A stretch of 64,000 nucleotides of DNA from Isoetes taiwanensis (GCA_021234155.1 JAJEKV010000002.1:20859726-20923725), one strand, 5' to 3'; positions 24,358-35,128 are shown, counted from the first letter of the stretch. Translations and numbers: made by a program. Notes: a model not told the origin generated them from the letters alone.

Positions 24358-24654
24358 AAACACGCTAAGCGTGTTTTAGGGCAACCTTAGCCTTCAACAT
24401 GAATACACGCGCCGGCGGCATTATTGAGGAGGAAAAAAAACCATGCGATGATAGATAAGTAAATAGATAAAGGGCGTGCAATTATTTACCGCGGGGTTAT
24501 TGAATGCACGAAGCGTGTATAGTTTTTCTATATAGCGGTTTACACGCTGGCGTGCAAACAATTGTATCCCTACTTTCAACTTTTACGCTTAAACACGCCG
24601 CGTGTCTCTTTAGTTTCTAAGTTTATAAATAAAGAAATATAACACGCCAGCGTG
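24358..24654. repeat. Palindrome cluster A (CACGC-n-GCGTG)
   Basis: Five inverted-repeat sites of the same type lie within 300 bp: CACGCTAAGCGTG (24361, arms extended by AAA/TTT), CACGAAGCGTG (24507), CACGCTGGCGTG (24543), CACGCCGCGTG (24594) and CACGCCAGCGTG (24643). The arms are conserved while the central 1-3 bases vary, which is the pattern of a dimeric protein-binding site. Confidence 0.8.
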
Positions 24655-26618
24655 AATACCGATACTCCGGCTCACTTCCTATTGATAGATGCGTGTTACA
24701 TTAATCACCGGTTGGTGACGAAGATGGATTGGAATTACATTTGGGCCAGCAATCACACAATGCCCAGCCTCGGTTGGCTCCAATCTCGGTCCGGTTGAAC
24801 CGCACGTAGAGCACCGGTTCTATTTGGAGCACCAGCCTTGCAACCCCGGAGTACTTGGATCGAAGTAATGATGATGGCGGCAGAGCTGCCAGGCAATGAT
24901 CGGGGCCCTTGCACAATCGCCGGAGGCTCACCCTCTTATCTAATCACCGAGAATGCAAGACATGCATTGATCGAGAGTGAATCTCGCGATCCGTCATTTC
25001 GAGATTCAAAATGAGGAGATTTCTTAGTGGTTAGCCTCTATGCCCGGATGCCCCTAACACGAACCACTACCACAGCGGTATAACGATGCAATGGAGATGG
25101 CTCAACCAATGGAACCACTACCGGGCAGCGCTATACGATGCATTGGAGGTTCAACCAATGGAGGCGGGAGGTGGGGCGAGGAGGAGGAGCAGAGGTGGAG
25201 GTGGAGGTGGCAGGGGCGGGGTGGTGGAGCTAGAGCACAGGGTGTTTTTCTTTGGGGTTTTACCGGAAGAATTCACTATGCCTGCAATGGAAATGGGAGT
25301 ATCGATAGCCCGGCCTACTCAATGGAGACCGGGCTTGAAACACTAGTCCGGGATTTTGTCCGGGTTTATCCGGTTTATCCAGATTATATACAATTGTAAT
25401 CTTTTTCCAATGAATACAATAAATTTTGTCTACTTCTATATTTCTACAATGTAATACATGTTACATACCTTTTTTAAGCGGTTTCTTGGCCATGCAACAA
25501 ATGTTCCAACACTTTCTCCAACCGTATCCCCAAACGGGTGTCTGCGAGGTAAAGCTTCATCCATAGCGCAGTTAGATTAATCAACGTAACTTCGGACATA
25601 CTTATCCCCGGCGGAATTCCATGATGGTTCTGATCGGATCGATGGAGTCGATCTTGCATAATCCTACTTTCCTTTTTCCGACGATTTTGTAGTTAACATG
25701 AAACATTCATCTTCGATTAACTGCAGAAAATTGCTATTCGAGACACCTACTATTGGAAATTAATGTTCAAGCTATTGGAATGAGATGAGTACCGCGAGTC
25801 TCGTAGCCATTCTTGAGAAGTTGATTTGAGTCTCTGAAGTCGATTTGAGAAGTCAAGCGCTATGGAAACTCATTTCGGGAAAATTGAATTAGAAGAAAGA
25901 TTAGGTTAACCACGTTTAGGCGGGATAAATTTGGCGGGATTTTAAAAACTTAATGAAAGAAGTCATGGACGGGGTCTTCGTCATTATTATTTGTATGTGT
26001 CAAGAATATTTCAAAGCGCATTTTGTGTTTTCTTGAAATTCAAATTTCTCTATTTCGTCGAGGGTAGAAAAAGCTATTTCTTCGGCGGCTCGGCCAGATC
26101 AGAACCTTCCGACTCTGTTACTAGGCGACTCGAGAGATGTCTTCTAAAGCGAATCGAGGTCGAGAGGGCCAGGTAGGAAGGAAGTGGAAGAGGAATCTCT
26201 AAACCCGGCTCTTCTCAAGTTTGAGGGCGTTGATCAGAAACCACGAGAATACACGTAACCCTATTCAAGGTATTTAATTTGCCTGAGAATACACCTTTGT
26301 GTGGAGAGTATTATGCTTGCATGAATTTGAGATATTTCCTTTCACTTAATATGCTTTGCATGAGTTTGAGTTATTATGCTTTGCATGAATTTTAAGTATT
26401 AACATCGAGTTAATGCTCGATTGTCCGATTCGTAGAACATAATTTTGCTACATTTTATATATAGAATATAGCGGTGTTAGGCGGTTGGAGATAGCAATGT
26501 TCAATGAGGTTAAATAGTGTGAAATATGGATTCATGAAGGGTATGTAGCTTAAAATGTGGATGCAAAATAATTTAGTTTCAAATTAACGATAGCATGGTC
26601 AATAATAGGAGATACCAA
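24655..26618. other. Central region of the decayed element, no clear gene
   Basis: There are several ORFs of 60-100 codons on both strands, including a Gly/Arg-rich one at 25091-25399, with no recognised domain. AT-rich non-coding DNA follows from 25.4 kb. It may contain decayed coding parts of the flanking element. Confidence 0.35.
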
Positions 26619-26669
26619 CACGCATGGCGTGATTTGTACTAATTTAGGTTTAAATGCACGCATGGCGTG
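26619..26669. repeat. Palindrome pair B (CACGCATGGCGTG, two copies)
   Basis: Two identical 13-bp sites (26619-26631 and 26657-26669) are 38 bp apart, each followed by AT-rich DNA. They lie just upstream of the first plus-strand ORF of the element (26719). Confidence 0.85.
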
Positions 26670-26718
26670 ATCTCTTTGTTACGAAAAGTACTCTAAAAGT
26701 GCTCATCTTCATTTTGCG

Positions 26719-27360
26719 GTGCTCAAGAGGAAGAAAACCCCTACTAATTCGGGTTCTAATCACGCCAAGAAAGCAAGGGCGGGACGACCCGGATGCGTAC
26801 CATATGATCTCACCTTAGATGATGAAGGGTCGATTCTTATAGCAACCGACCCCGACCACGCCGCTGAAGAGGAAATGGACGAGGGTGCCGAGTGGTACGT
26901 TGACCTTGCCAAGACAAATGGCAAGCTTCGACTTAACTCTCTTTCGAGGAAAAAGGAAGCGAGACAAGATGGCCAAACAAGGGATCCTAATCTCTTGTGA
27001 GGAAGAGGATGACACCTAACGCAAATTGCTCTTGGAGATTACACGAAAGGAAAGAAAGATCCGCCGGACTTACTCTTTGTAAGAGCTACCGCATACAAGG
27101 ATACGTTCATGAGCAGGATGTGAAGCGGTGAGACATGTTTTAAGTATGGTTGGCCAACCAATGTAGCGATTACGCCAATATCTATTTGCCAAGGGGTTAC
27201 AAATGCGCGAGAGGCATGTTCACTAAACCGACACCAAGTCACTATTTGCAGCAAGCTAGGGAATTAGCTGACTTGAAAGCTTCTAAAAGGGTCCTAGATC
27301 TAGGGAAGAATGTTCAACCCGGTTGTCGAAGGCATGGAGGCTTCATTTTTTGAGAATGAA
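26719..27360 (+). pseudogene. N-terminal part of plus-strand element gene
   Basis: The frame at 26719-27000 begins with a basic, nuclear-localisation-like stretch (LKRKKTPTNSGSNHAKKARA) and continues acidic (DDEGSILIATDPDHAAEEE). Frameshifted continuation follows to about 27360, including PTPSHYLQQARELADLKASK. No stop-free reading spans it. By position and strand it precedes the ParB/DGQH-like segment and probably belongs to the same gene. The family is not recognised. Confidence 0.4.
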
Positions 27361-27423
27361 CAGACAGAGTGGGTGACTAGAGGCCATGAACAAGGTTGAA
27401 TAAAATGCACCGACCATTATCCA

Positions 27424-28430
27424 TTGGGTCTTAAGGAAACTTTTGCGATCCATGTGAAGTCCCTCATCGTTCACCAAGCTCCATTTATGTTAGCAGGAGA
27501 TATGATCCAAAGACATGCCATGGAGATTGTTGAAAGCATGATTAGTAATCCAGGTCAAATGCCTATGCCAGCGGATGTGCTACCTTGGGATATGATCTCG
27601 AACAAGCCTGCTGTGTGGACGAACGTCCAGGAGCTATTATCAAGTGATGATATTAAATATGTCATCATCGACGGGCAGCATTCCGTTGAGGCACAAAAGG
27701 CCATCATCAGGCAGGCAGAACAAACAGGCCAAAAAGTGTTCTACAATCACTATCGCATTATAGGAGGTGTCAGATCTTGGATGCCAATACTTCACCGCAG
27801 ATTTGGTCGAGATTAGTGCAACTTTGAATGAAATGGGGAAGACATTTCTATACAAAAGGTAATCAACCTGGTTTCATAAATTGTATTCACGTTAGCGTGC
27901 TTTCAAATCAAACCAATTCACGCCAGGCGTGTTTTGAAATCAATCGAATTCACGCCAGGCGTGTTTTCAAGTCAACCAATTGATTTGAAAACACGCCTGG
28001 CGTGAATTCGATTGATTTGAAAACACGCCTGGCGTGAATTGGTTTGATTTGAAAGCATGCCTGGCGTGAATTGCATTAGTAACTTTATTCATTTCACGCC
28101 AGGCGTGATTTTTCTCTTCATCAATTCTATTCAAATCACGCCCGGCGTGTTTCTATTCTATGATACTGATTCAATGTCTGTACTATTGCAGTCCATACGT
28201 TGAACAACTGCATACGCCCGGGTCAACGATGGGTGGAATATGGCTGCCCATTGCCCACCGCATGCATGGTCAAAGTCCGAGGCATTCAAGTGGCTGGAGC
28301 GGACTCGCATGCATGAACAATTACTCTGTGAGAAGAAGAAGACCGCAAGAAAATCAAAGAAAAAGGTGGTGATGACATTGCAGATCCTTCAAAAGCTCAT
28401 CGGCAGTCGGGACCAAATGATTTCGTGATA
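27424..28430 (+). pseudogene. Plus-strand element gene: ParB/DGQH-like domain split by an intron
   Basis: At 27424-27816 the frame reads from a Val/Ile-rich strand (FAIHVKSLIVHQAPFML) through MISNPGQ to YVIIDGQHSVEAQKAIIRQA. This arrangement, with an I[ID]GQH motif after a promoter-like N-terminal half, resembles the ParB/sulfiredoxin-fold DGQHR domain. The GERR motif of chromosomal ParB is not seen. A frameshift is needed near 27790 to continue into FTADLVEISATLNEMGKTFL. A donor AAAAG|GTAATC (about 27857) and an acceptor TATTGCAG (about 28190) bracket a palindrome-filled intron. The next exon has PHAWSKSEAFKWLERTRMHE, also frameshifted. The gene is broken. The domain call is inference from motif and order only. 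Confidence 0.45.
27888..28149. repeat. Palindrome cluster C, including a 148-bp super-palindrome
   Basis: Eight sites lie in 262 bp: CACGTTAGCGTG (27888), CACGCCAGGCGTG (27919, 27951, 28095), CACGCCTGGCGTG (27992, 28024), CATGCCTGGCGTG (28056) and CACGCCCGGCGTG (28137). The four sites from 27919 to 28036 and their spacers form a near-perfect palindrome (27904-28051, arms about 72 bp). The whole array lies inside the putative intron of the ParB/DGQH-like gene. Confidence 0.9.
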
Positions 28431-29836
28431 AGATTGTGTTTTGTAAGGAGGCAAGATGGCTCAAGTGGAATGAATGCAGGACGCTTATGCACAAGGGAAG
28501 CCGCCAGATACTATGGGTAGGGTGCCTCTGTTGATGTAAGCATCTTTGACTTGAATGTGACAGAGATGAGAAAGACTCGGGGGCTAGACGACGGCCGAGA
28601 CCATTTGGGTTTTAGACCGCTTAAAGAAGGAAGTCTTATACAAGAAGGGTGCTTTCACCAAGGATAGGATGTCCTTCGTTGAGTGCCGCAGTCATGTAAA
28701 GGATATGCATTACAATGAAGTCGGTTAGGGAGCCGAGTTACAAAGGCTATCGGGGGATGTGGCATTATCCGAAATTGGATTCTTCGGACAAATACAAGGT
28801 CAAGAATGATGACATCAAGAAGTTTGTATTCTGGTCAAAGGACTTCCTAAAGAATTGGAAGGCTAAAAATACAAAACATAAGGAGACTCTACCCCTAAAG
28901 GTGCGGGTTGAGTTGAGAAGAAAAGTGGCCCTTGTGAAGAAGATTACTTGGAGAAGGCGACAGCATCGGTAAAGGTCTCCATTGGGTACAAAAGGTCTCT
29001 TGCCGATTCAACCGGCCTTAAAATATATCACTCTTTGTGTTGGACGGCGGGGGTGGGAGAGGAGATATGGGCATGAACCGGAAGGACTACGGTAGCTTCT
29101 TTACCAATTTGTATAGGATTGACAACCGAGAGGTCCTTCACTATTGTCATCGTTTGTCCTTCGGGTGAGTCACATCTGCATGCACTATCTGCTTGCTCAT
29201 GATCCGGAGTGCCTCAAAGTTATTAGGGAGGGATGCCTAATATATGATGTTAAGGATAATGAGTCTGCGAGCGAGCTGGAAGATGGCACATGTGATCTTT
29301 ATTATGATATCCATCTTTGTCGGGCGAGGAATATGATATTGCTAAGGCCAAGGGTGACAATAGCGGTGCATGGGAATGTTTTCTTCTAGATGATCGGACT
29401 TAAGAACTATATTCTTTCATACGGATCGGGATCGGTCGAAACGGGATGAGTCGAAGAGGATGAGGATGGGGACCCCCTCCTAAGTGGGGAAATCAAGCAC
29501 GAGCTACAAACTAAGGAGAAGGGCCCTTAAATAAAAATGGATTTCCCAGATCTATTCTTTGCTTACCTCGTCGAGGCATTTGCTCCAATTGATACAACCC
29601 GCTTGGAGCTTCATGTTGGAGGTTATATTGCCGAGAGGCTCTTATGGGTGCAAGAAGATGTCTTTGCTTTGAGTGATGAGCAGGCCAAAGACTTTCTTGA
29701 ACCATTCCTCATGCATGTGCTTGCCAAGTCTCCTAAAGGCCCTTATGGCAACCTGAAATCATCAGCAATCAAAAGTCTCGTAGACTTGTCCAATTCGAAG
29801 TGGGCGTTGCTCACGGAGAGGGAACTAGTAATCTAG
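28431..29836 (+). pseudogene. Further frameshifted coding fragments of the plus-strand element
   Basis: Fragments on the plus strand in changing frames include SYKGYRGMWHYPKLDSSDKY (28,735), a Lys-rich segment to 28,970, a segment at 29,144-29,389, and FFAYLVEAFAPIDTTRLELH (29,556) continuing for 99 codons to 29,836. I do not recognise the families. Strand and spacing suggest exons of one large, decayed gene or polyprotein downstream of the ParB/DGQH-like part. Confidence 0.4.
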
Positions 29837-30210
29837 ACCGATAAGGAAAGCAAATAATGAACAAATAGCTGCTAAACTGGTTGCTCAAAGTAATCGCGTG
29901 ATGGCGGCGAACTTAGGGAATATCCTTGCCCACATTGCGGGTGATGCAAGCAACAATAGAGTAGATTCACGGGTTAACAATGAAATAATTGGACAGGGAA
30001 ACCGAAAATGAAGGCAACGGCTCACGGTGATTCACAGGTTTGCCAAATCAATAGTAAAATAATGTCGGTTTGTGAAGGACCTTGGCCGGAACTAATAGAA
30101 AATAACAATTCTAAAATCGGAAGAAGAGCGAAGATTAAGGGTATGGAGGGGGAGAATGGCCAGATGGCAAAATGGCGAAGATGATAGGTATGGCCTTGCC
30201 CACGAAATAG

Positions 30211-30345
30211 CGCCCGCGGCGTGATTTAATTTGTATTACCTTTGAATTTAAATCGCATGCCAAGCGTGCTTTGATTATTTTTCGTTGTCAAACTAAATCA
30301 CGGCGAGCGATTTGGTTATGACTATTTCAAATCACGCTTGGCGTT
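30211..30345. repeat. Palindrome cluster D (degenerate)
   Basis: Degenerate sites CGCCCGCGGCGTG (30211), CATGCCAAGCGTG (30256), an interrupted CACGGCGAGCG (about 30299) and CACGCTTGGCGTT (30333). They lie between two coding fragments, as expected for another intron or an intergenic gap. A half site, TTGGCGTGATTTT, occurs at about 31328. Confidence 0.65.
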
Positions 30346-30897
30346 TGTATTGTTTGTGTTATCGTATCTTGCTCGATGGGATACATGTTTGATGTTTCGG
30401 CTTCCATTCGTTTCTAAGAAGGTTGTGGTGTTCGACCTAAGCGAGTCCTTTGCAAGACTTTTCCGAAAAATAAAGTGGCTAGAAACGGTTTCATCGGACA
30501 CCGGTAGAATCAAACACTAAGTGGATCTATCCGCGGCGCACTTGAAGGAGATGCTAGACGAGGCATCTGGGTTATTTCGAGTTGGTATTTGGTCATCCAT
30601 GGAACTAAGGAACATCAAGGATACTTTGGAGGCACTGGGGAAATCGCGTAGAAATTGGTTGACCCTTTGGGATCGAGAACAAATGTGTGAAGTTCACTAA
30701 TCCCAAGGATCCAACAGGCAAACCCTATCTTCATCAAACACTTGAGTAACATGATGGCCGAACTTGGTATCGAGAATAAGGATGATATAATCATAGTGGA
30801 TGATGATGCTCTCAAATGCTTCTACAATCAAAACACAGGCCCAGAATCCACCATCTTACGATCCAAAAACTTTGGGGACGAGATGATTTTACGGTGA
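30338..30897 (+). pseudogene. FCP1/NLI-type HAD-phosphatase-like relic
   Basis: Fragments read in the order expected for the FCP1 homology fold: KKVVVFDLSESFARLFRK (about 30420, motif I position, although the usual DxDxT is not kept), FRVGIWSSMELRNIKDTLEA (about 30570), NPKDPTGKPYL (about 30700), and ENKDDIIIVDDDALKCFYNQ (about 30770), the position of the conserved VDD motif. Frameshifts and stops separate them. The similarity is to TIM50/FCP1-like plant proteins and is inferred from motif order. No active enzyme is expected. Confidence 0.5.
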
Positions 30898-31346
30898 AGT
30901 TTGTGTCTATTATGCATAATTTGGCTATGGGGATGCCCGGTGGGTGAAGTGTTAGATTAAGTACCGAGGCTGGATAGAAGCGGCCGACATGGAACCACAC
31001 CTTGTTAAATCATTGGAAAAACATGGATTGATCCCTTAATGTTTTATTGGAATATATGATATTTTTGTATGATATTTGTGCCATGTATCGATAATTTCGA
31101 GTCAGGAATTGCCCATAAAATAATGCAATTTGTTATTATCAAACCTAATATTATCATCTATTGAGCAAGCAATATTTGTCTCATCTATGTTAGCAACTTG
31201 CTCTTCATTTACGCATATTTCAATTCGTGATATGAAAAGTCACACGTGAATCGCAACCTTATGTTATTTTTGAAGTCCAAAAAAAAAAGATTAAAAAAAA
31301 CAAAACCCCTAGAAGACAATAGCGAGGTTGGCGTGATTTTGGAGTT

Positions 31347-31377
31347 GACATAATCCCAATTTAATTGGATGATGGTT
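31347..31377. repeat. Right copy of 31-bp inverted repeat
   Basis: Reverse-complement partner of 19040-19070 (29 of 31 identical), 12.3 kb away. It falls about 450 bp beyond the last HAD-like fragment of the plus-strand gene group. Confidence 0.65.
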
Positions 31378-31599
31378 AAAATGAAAATTCTGTTAAAGTT
31401 CACTAGCATTATATAGCTACCACGATCTTGAAACGGATCTAATGCTAAAGAAACCCGATTGGAAATGGCGTCCATGTCTTCTTACGGATCTTCTTTGTCT
31501 AGATGCACAATTTCTTCAATATTCATTGCACGAATATTGTTGTTGTTCACGCTTGAGAGCTGCAACCTTCGCCATTGCTAGCCATGAATTTTTCGATCC

Positions 31600-31836
31600 C
31601 TAAGGCCTTGGGTCGGGAGGGGCGACCACTAGGATGTATTTTGCAACAATTTCTTGCGAAAAAGAGCTTGAAGGTTGTGGAGCCTCCCAGCAGCCTTTTG
31701 AGAGAGTGTTAAGAGGTAAGCCTGCCCTCTTAATTAGATCAAGGAGCTGTGCCCGATTCAGATTCTTGATGTGCGCCTTCTCCATCCCGGCCATAGCTGG
31801 AGCAAGACACTGGGCGTTTCTATATGCTCTGTGCAA
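31600..31836 (-). CDS. Short SAP-like ORF (doubtful)
   Basis: The 78-codon ORF contains IKNLNRAQLLDLIKRAGLPL, which resembles the helix-turn-helix of SAP DNA-binding motifs. No gene neighbour continues it. It may be the N-terminal exon of another decayed mobile element. Confidence 0.3.
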   Translation of the reverse strand: MHRAYRNAQCLAPAMAGMEKAHIKNLNRAQLLDLIKRAGLPLNTLSKGCWEAPQPSSSFSQEIVAKYILVVAPPDPRP

Positions 31837-31859
31837 GCTTTATGCCATTAGGTGCTAGG

Positions 31860-33290
31860 TAACCGGCCGGAAACCCCGAAATCCGGCCGGCTACCAAACG
31901 TGAAACGTCAGTTTTGTGAAATTTCGTTCTTGGATCCGCCGTGTTTCTTGGTGTTTTTTTTTTGCGATTTTGGGTTAGTTACAACAGCGGAAGAAGATGA
32001 TGCACAATGTGGCATGAATTAAGCTCAAAAAAGGCCAATTGCTACATGCCGGAATGATTATCTCCATAGCCTGCACAAAAAATCCATGGCTGAAACGTGG
32101 AGCACCAAAACCCAAAAGAGGGCAAGTAGTGTGTTTATCGTATCTTTGTAAACCTTTAAATTATTCATCGTGATATTAAGAAACGAAAGATTTGCATAAA
32201 AGGCGGTTCGGCGTATAAGATCCGGACAGGCATGCATTGATCGCGGGTTCATGCATGGAAATCGGGCAGGTCGGATCGAGAAAAAATCAAAGACAAAATA
32301 TGCCAAGTATGTTGGGGAGTTGGGGTTAGATGAAGCGGCTAGCTAGCTCGAGGAGAGTAAAAATCGGGGATCAGGTGCTGCGCATAGGGAGGTTTAACGT
32401 CCACGTAACCGATGGCGACCTCGAGGAATAAAGGAGGAAGATCAATTTGAGGCCATGAATGTGGAGGCCAATAACCTGAATCTGCACTTGTTTCCATAAA
32501 TCCGTCGTTAGTTTCGTTGTGGGACCTCCAATATCCACGGCTATGGCGGCTTGAGCATCTTGCGGAACCTGCCGATCTGGCGAATCCGGGCGATGTGGGC
32601 TCATCGAAGCAAAACGGCCGGATCATGTATAGCATGCACTCCTATTGAAACCCTTCTTCTTTTGCCATCTGGTACGCCTTCTTTTGCCTTCTGGACGAAT
32701 CTTGAGGCATGAAACAATGGCTTGAAACAAGGCCAAGCTCGATTTCTTGAATGCCCCCCGCTCGCCTTTGAATGTCGAATGATCCGCCGAATGCCGAACG
32801 ATCGGCCGAATGCCGAATGATCTGCTGGGCCCGACCGAATAATGCCCCCGATCGCATTGCGTGCCAGACGAATCGACGGAATGATCCGACCGAGCCCCTG
32901 CGCCCTGACCGTGCCGCTCAAATGAAATGGGAAAATAGGGCGGAAAATAGTTTTGAGCTGTGGCGGCGCTGTAAGCGGCGCCACTAGACACCGATAAACC
33001 TAAAAATACCTAAAGTAAACAAACATGGAATATTCCAGGAATTTCACAAAACTGCGGTTTACGTTACAGGCAGCCACATCATCCAGCTCATCTTCGATGT
33101 TGTCTGCCATTTAGAGGCATTTTTGCTGCTTAATTTGGCAACATTCTACTCTAACAGCAGCATTACTTGGCGAAGCCATAACTATCTCCAAGAAGTGAAA
33201 GATTTTCATGCCATTTCTATCCCTGCCACTACTAGAGCCGGACTGTAAGCTCCCTGCATGTTCTGTGCCCTTATGTTAGAGCCGATAAAG
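31860..33290. other. Non-coding with a small GC-rich repeat patch
   Basis: Around 32768-32825 the word CCGAATGCCGAA(C/T)GATC recurs about three times, giving spurious Arg/His-rich ORFs on the minus strand. No supported gene. Confidence 0.4.
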
Positions 33291-33611
33291 GGGTAAAAGC
33301 ATGTTAGGGTGTCCCTTAAAAAGTATTATTTAGTGACCAAAAAAGTACCTAAAAAAGTACCCAGGACTGGGTACTGGGTACGCATGTAATATCTCAATAA
33401 AATTTACATTTTAAAACTTTTATATATATTTTGGTCTTCAGTAGCATTATCTTTATCATAACTTTGAATATTAATGCGTCCTTGACTTTTATTTTGGAGC
33501 TTTGTATTAGTTTAAATGAAAATAAAAATGAGAAAGTACTCAGTTCTGAAGTACCTAGTGTATGTACTTTTGCAGGTTCCAAAAGTGGTACACCCTAACA
33601 TGCTTTTACCC
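33291..33611. mobile_element. MITE, 321 bp, perfect 22-bp terminal inverted repeats
   Basis: The first 22 bases (33291-33312, GGGTAAAAGCATGTTAGGGT then GT) are the exact reverse complement of 33590-33611. AAAG flanks both ends, compatible with a 4-bp target duplication. Subterminal AAGTAC/GTACTT words occur on both sides (about 33,345-33,380 and 33,535-33,572). There is no coding capacity. TIR and duplication length do not let me assign a superfamily. Confidence 0.8.
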
Positions 33612-34401
33612 AAAGCACAACTCATCACAGATTTTTGGCTGCAGATTTTAGTCTAACTTGTGCTTTAGTTGGCGAAGCCGTATCCATTTTTAGAAGACAA
33701 AGATCCTTATGCCAAATGGAAGACATTACATGTTTCCTTTGCCTGGACCAAAACAAGCACTTAAACTCATCATCCATACTCTTTAGTGGTACCGCATCTT
33801 CGAATCGAATCCGTCATCATGTTTGTTACATCTCAAGTGAACGGGGAATTCTCTAGGCAGTTAGCATGCCGTTCCTGGTCGCCATTTGGAAGAAGACCTA
33901 ACCTTAAACTTTACCTTTGTATTTTGATGAGCATAAGCACTATGAGTGTGCCATGGGGGCCCAATATTTTAGTCGTAGTGCCGCACCAATTCCATAGTGT
34001 TCTTAGTTTGCCTAACATCCATCAATGAGATGCCATGTTTTGGCCATAGAACCATTTTCCTTAGACATGGGGATATCAGTAGGTTGCCACAATGCATAAA
34101 GACTGAATTCCAGCCCTCAATCTTAGGTTAAAGCCTTGTATTATGTCATAAATTAGTACTTAGAAACAATTTAAGCAGATATGCCATGGCTAATACACCA
34201 CTGTGCAAGTCCAATGAACCACTTAAGTTAAGAATGATGGTCCAGCAGTCAATACTGGGCTCCGGGATCACCGAAGCATGATGCTGGCTGGTGTCGAAAT
34301 CGGTATTATGGCCTGCATGTTGATTGATTTAAGTGAATAGTATATGATAAGGGGTGGAACCAAATAGAATAAGATAGCTGGCATCTTTTCCCGCTCTTAC
34401 A
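33612..34401. other. Non-coding stretch
   Basis: Only short chance ORFs; nothing recognised. Confidence 0.4.
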
Positions 34402-34831
34402 TTGGTGGGCATTGGTGGAACCTTTTCATTTTTTGAAGAAATAGGAATGGAAATGGCTAACAGCTCCGTGCCCAGCTCTGGATCTCTCTCTTTCTATGAC
34501 ATCATGAGTACTGATGCAAACGGTAGCGTAGAGAGCACCGATATTACGGTGGACGACCAAGGTGACATTTCTTCTGTATTGGGCGACTCCCTTCCTAAGT
34601 CGCCAGATGGTATAGTGCTATATGAGAAGCAGCAGTTGGATCCCAAGAACATGAAACATTCAGATGAATGTGTGCTCTTGAAGAGGAAGTGGTTCGACGA
34701 CATTCTCTCGCTTCCTGGGATCCACTTAGGTTTTTCCGGGTTATTCCTGTACAAGTCATTCCGAATTTGACTTTTTCCTAACTTAAAATGCACTGCAGGA
34801 TAAAGCCGCGTTGGACAAGAGAGAGTAGAAG
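34402..34831 (+). CDS. Hypothetical small acidic protein, possibly two exons
   Basis: An ORF runs from 34402 (ATG at 34447 also in frame) and reads as ordinary soluble protein rich in Ser/Asp, e.g. SFYDIMSTDANGSVESTDIT and KWFDDILSLPGIHL. A possible intron runs from CTTAG|GT (about 34729) to GCACTGCAG (about 34798), giving a short ending in DKAALDKRE. It is not recognised. It may be a fragment. Confidence 0.3.
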
Positions 34832-35128
34832 AGGGCACTAGCAAGTCATTCGAAGTTGGTTCTATTTAAGTGTAATGGCACAAGATGCCGGTTTTTGTTT
34901 CTTTTTAGCACTGTGTTCAATTCTGTCACGAACGTTTCGCAATGCTATGTTAGTTTTTGGCCTCACTAGATGACTATATTGTAACCACTATCTACTTTTT
35001 GGAATGAAATATATGTGGCTTTGTGCTGCCATTCTTCTTTGTCCCAATTTGTTTAATATTATTTGTAAATTAAATATCCCAACATTCTTTGTTGTTATTT
35101 CCCTTGTTGTGTGGGTATTGTGGCAAAT

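Noticed and set aside
27880-28150. CRISPR-like array
   Set aside because: The repeats are short palindromes of both orientations with uneven spacers in a plant intron; there are no direct repeats of CRISPR length and no cas genes.
32339-32991. Overlapping minus-strand ORFs of 98-127 codons
   Set aside because: Arg/His/Ser-rich, generated by a small GC-rich repeat; no domain or splice support.
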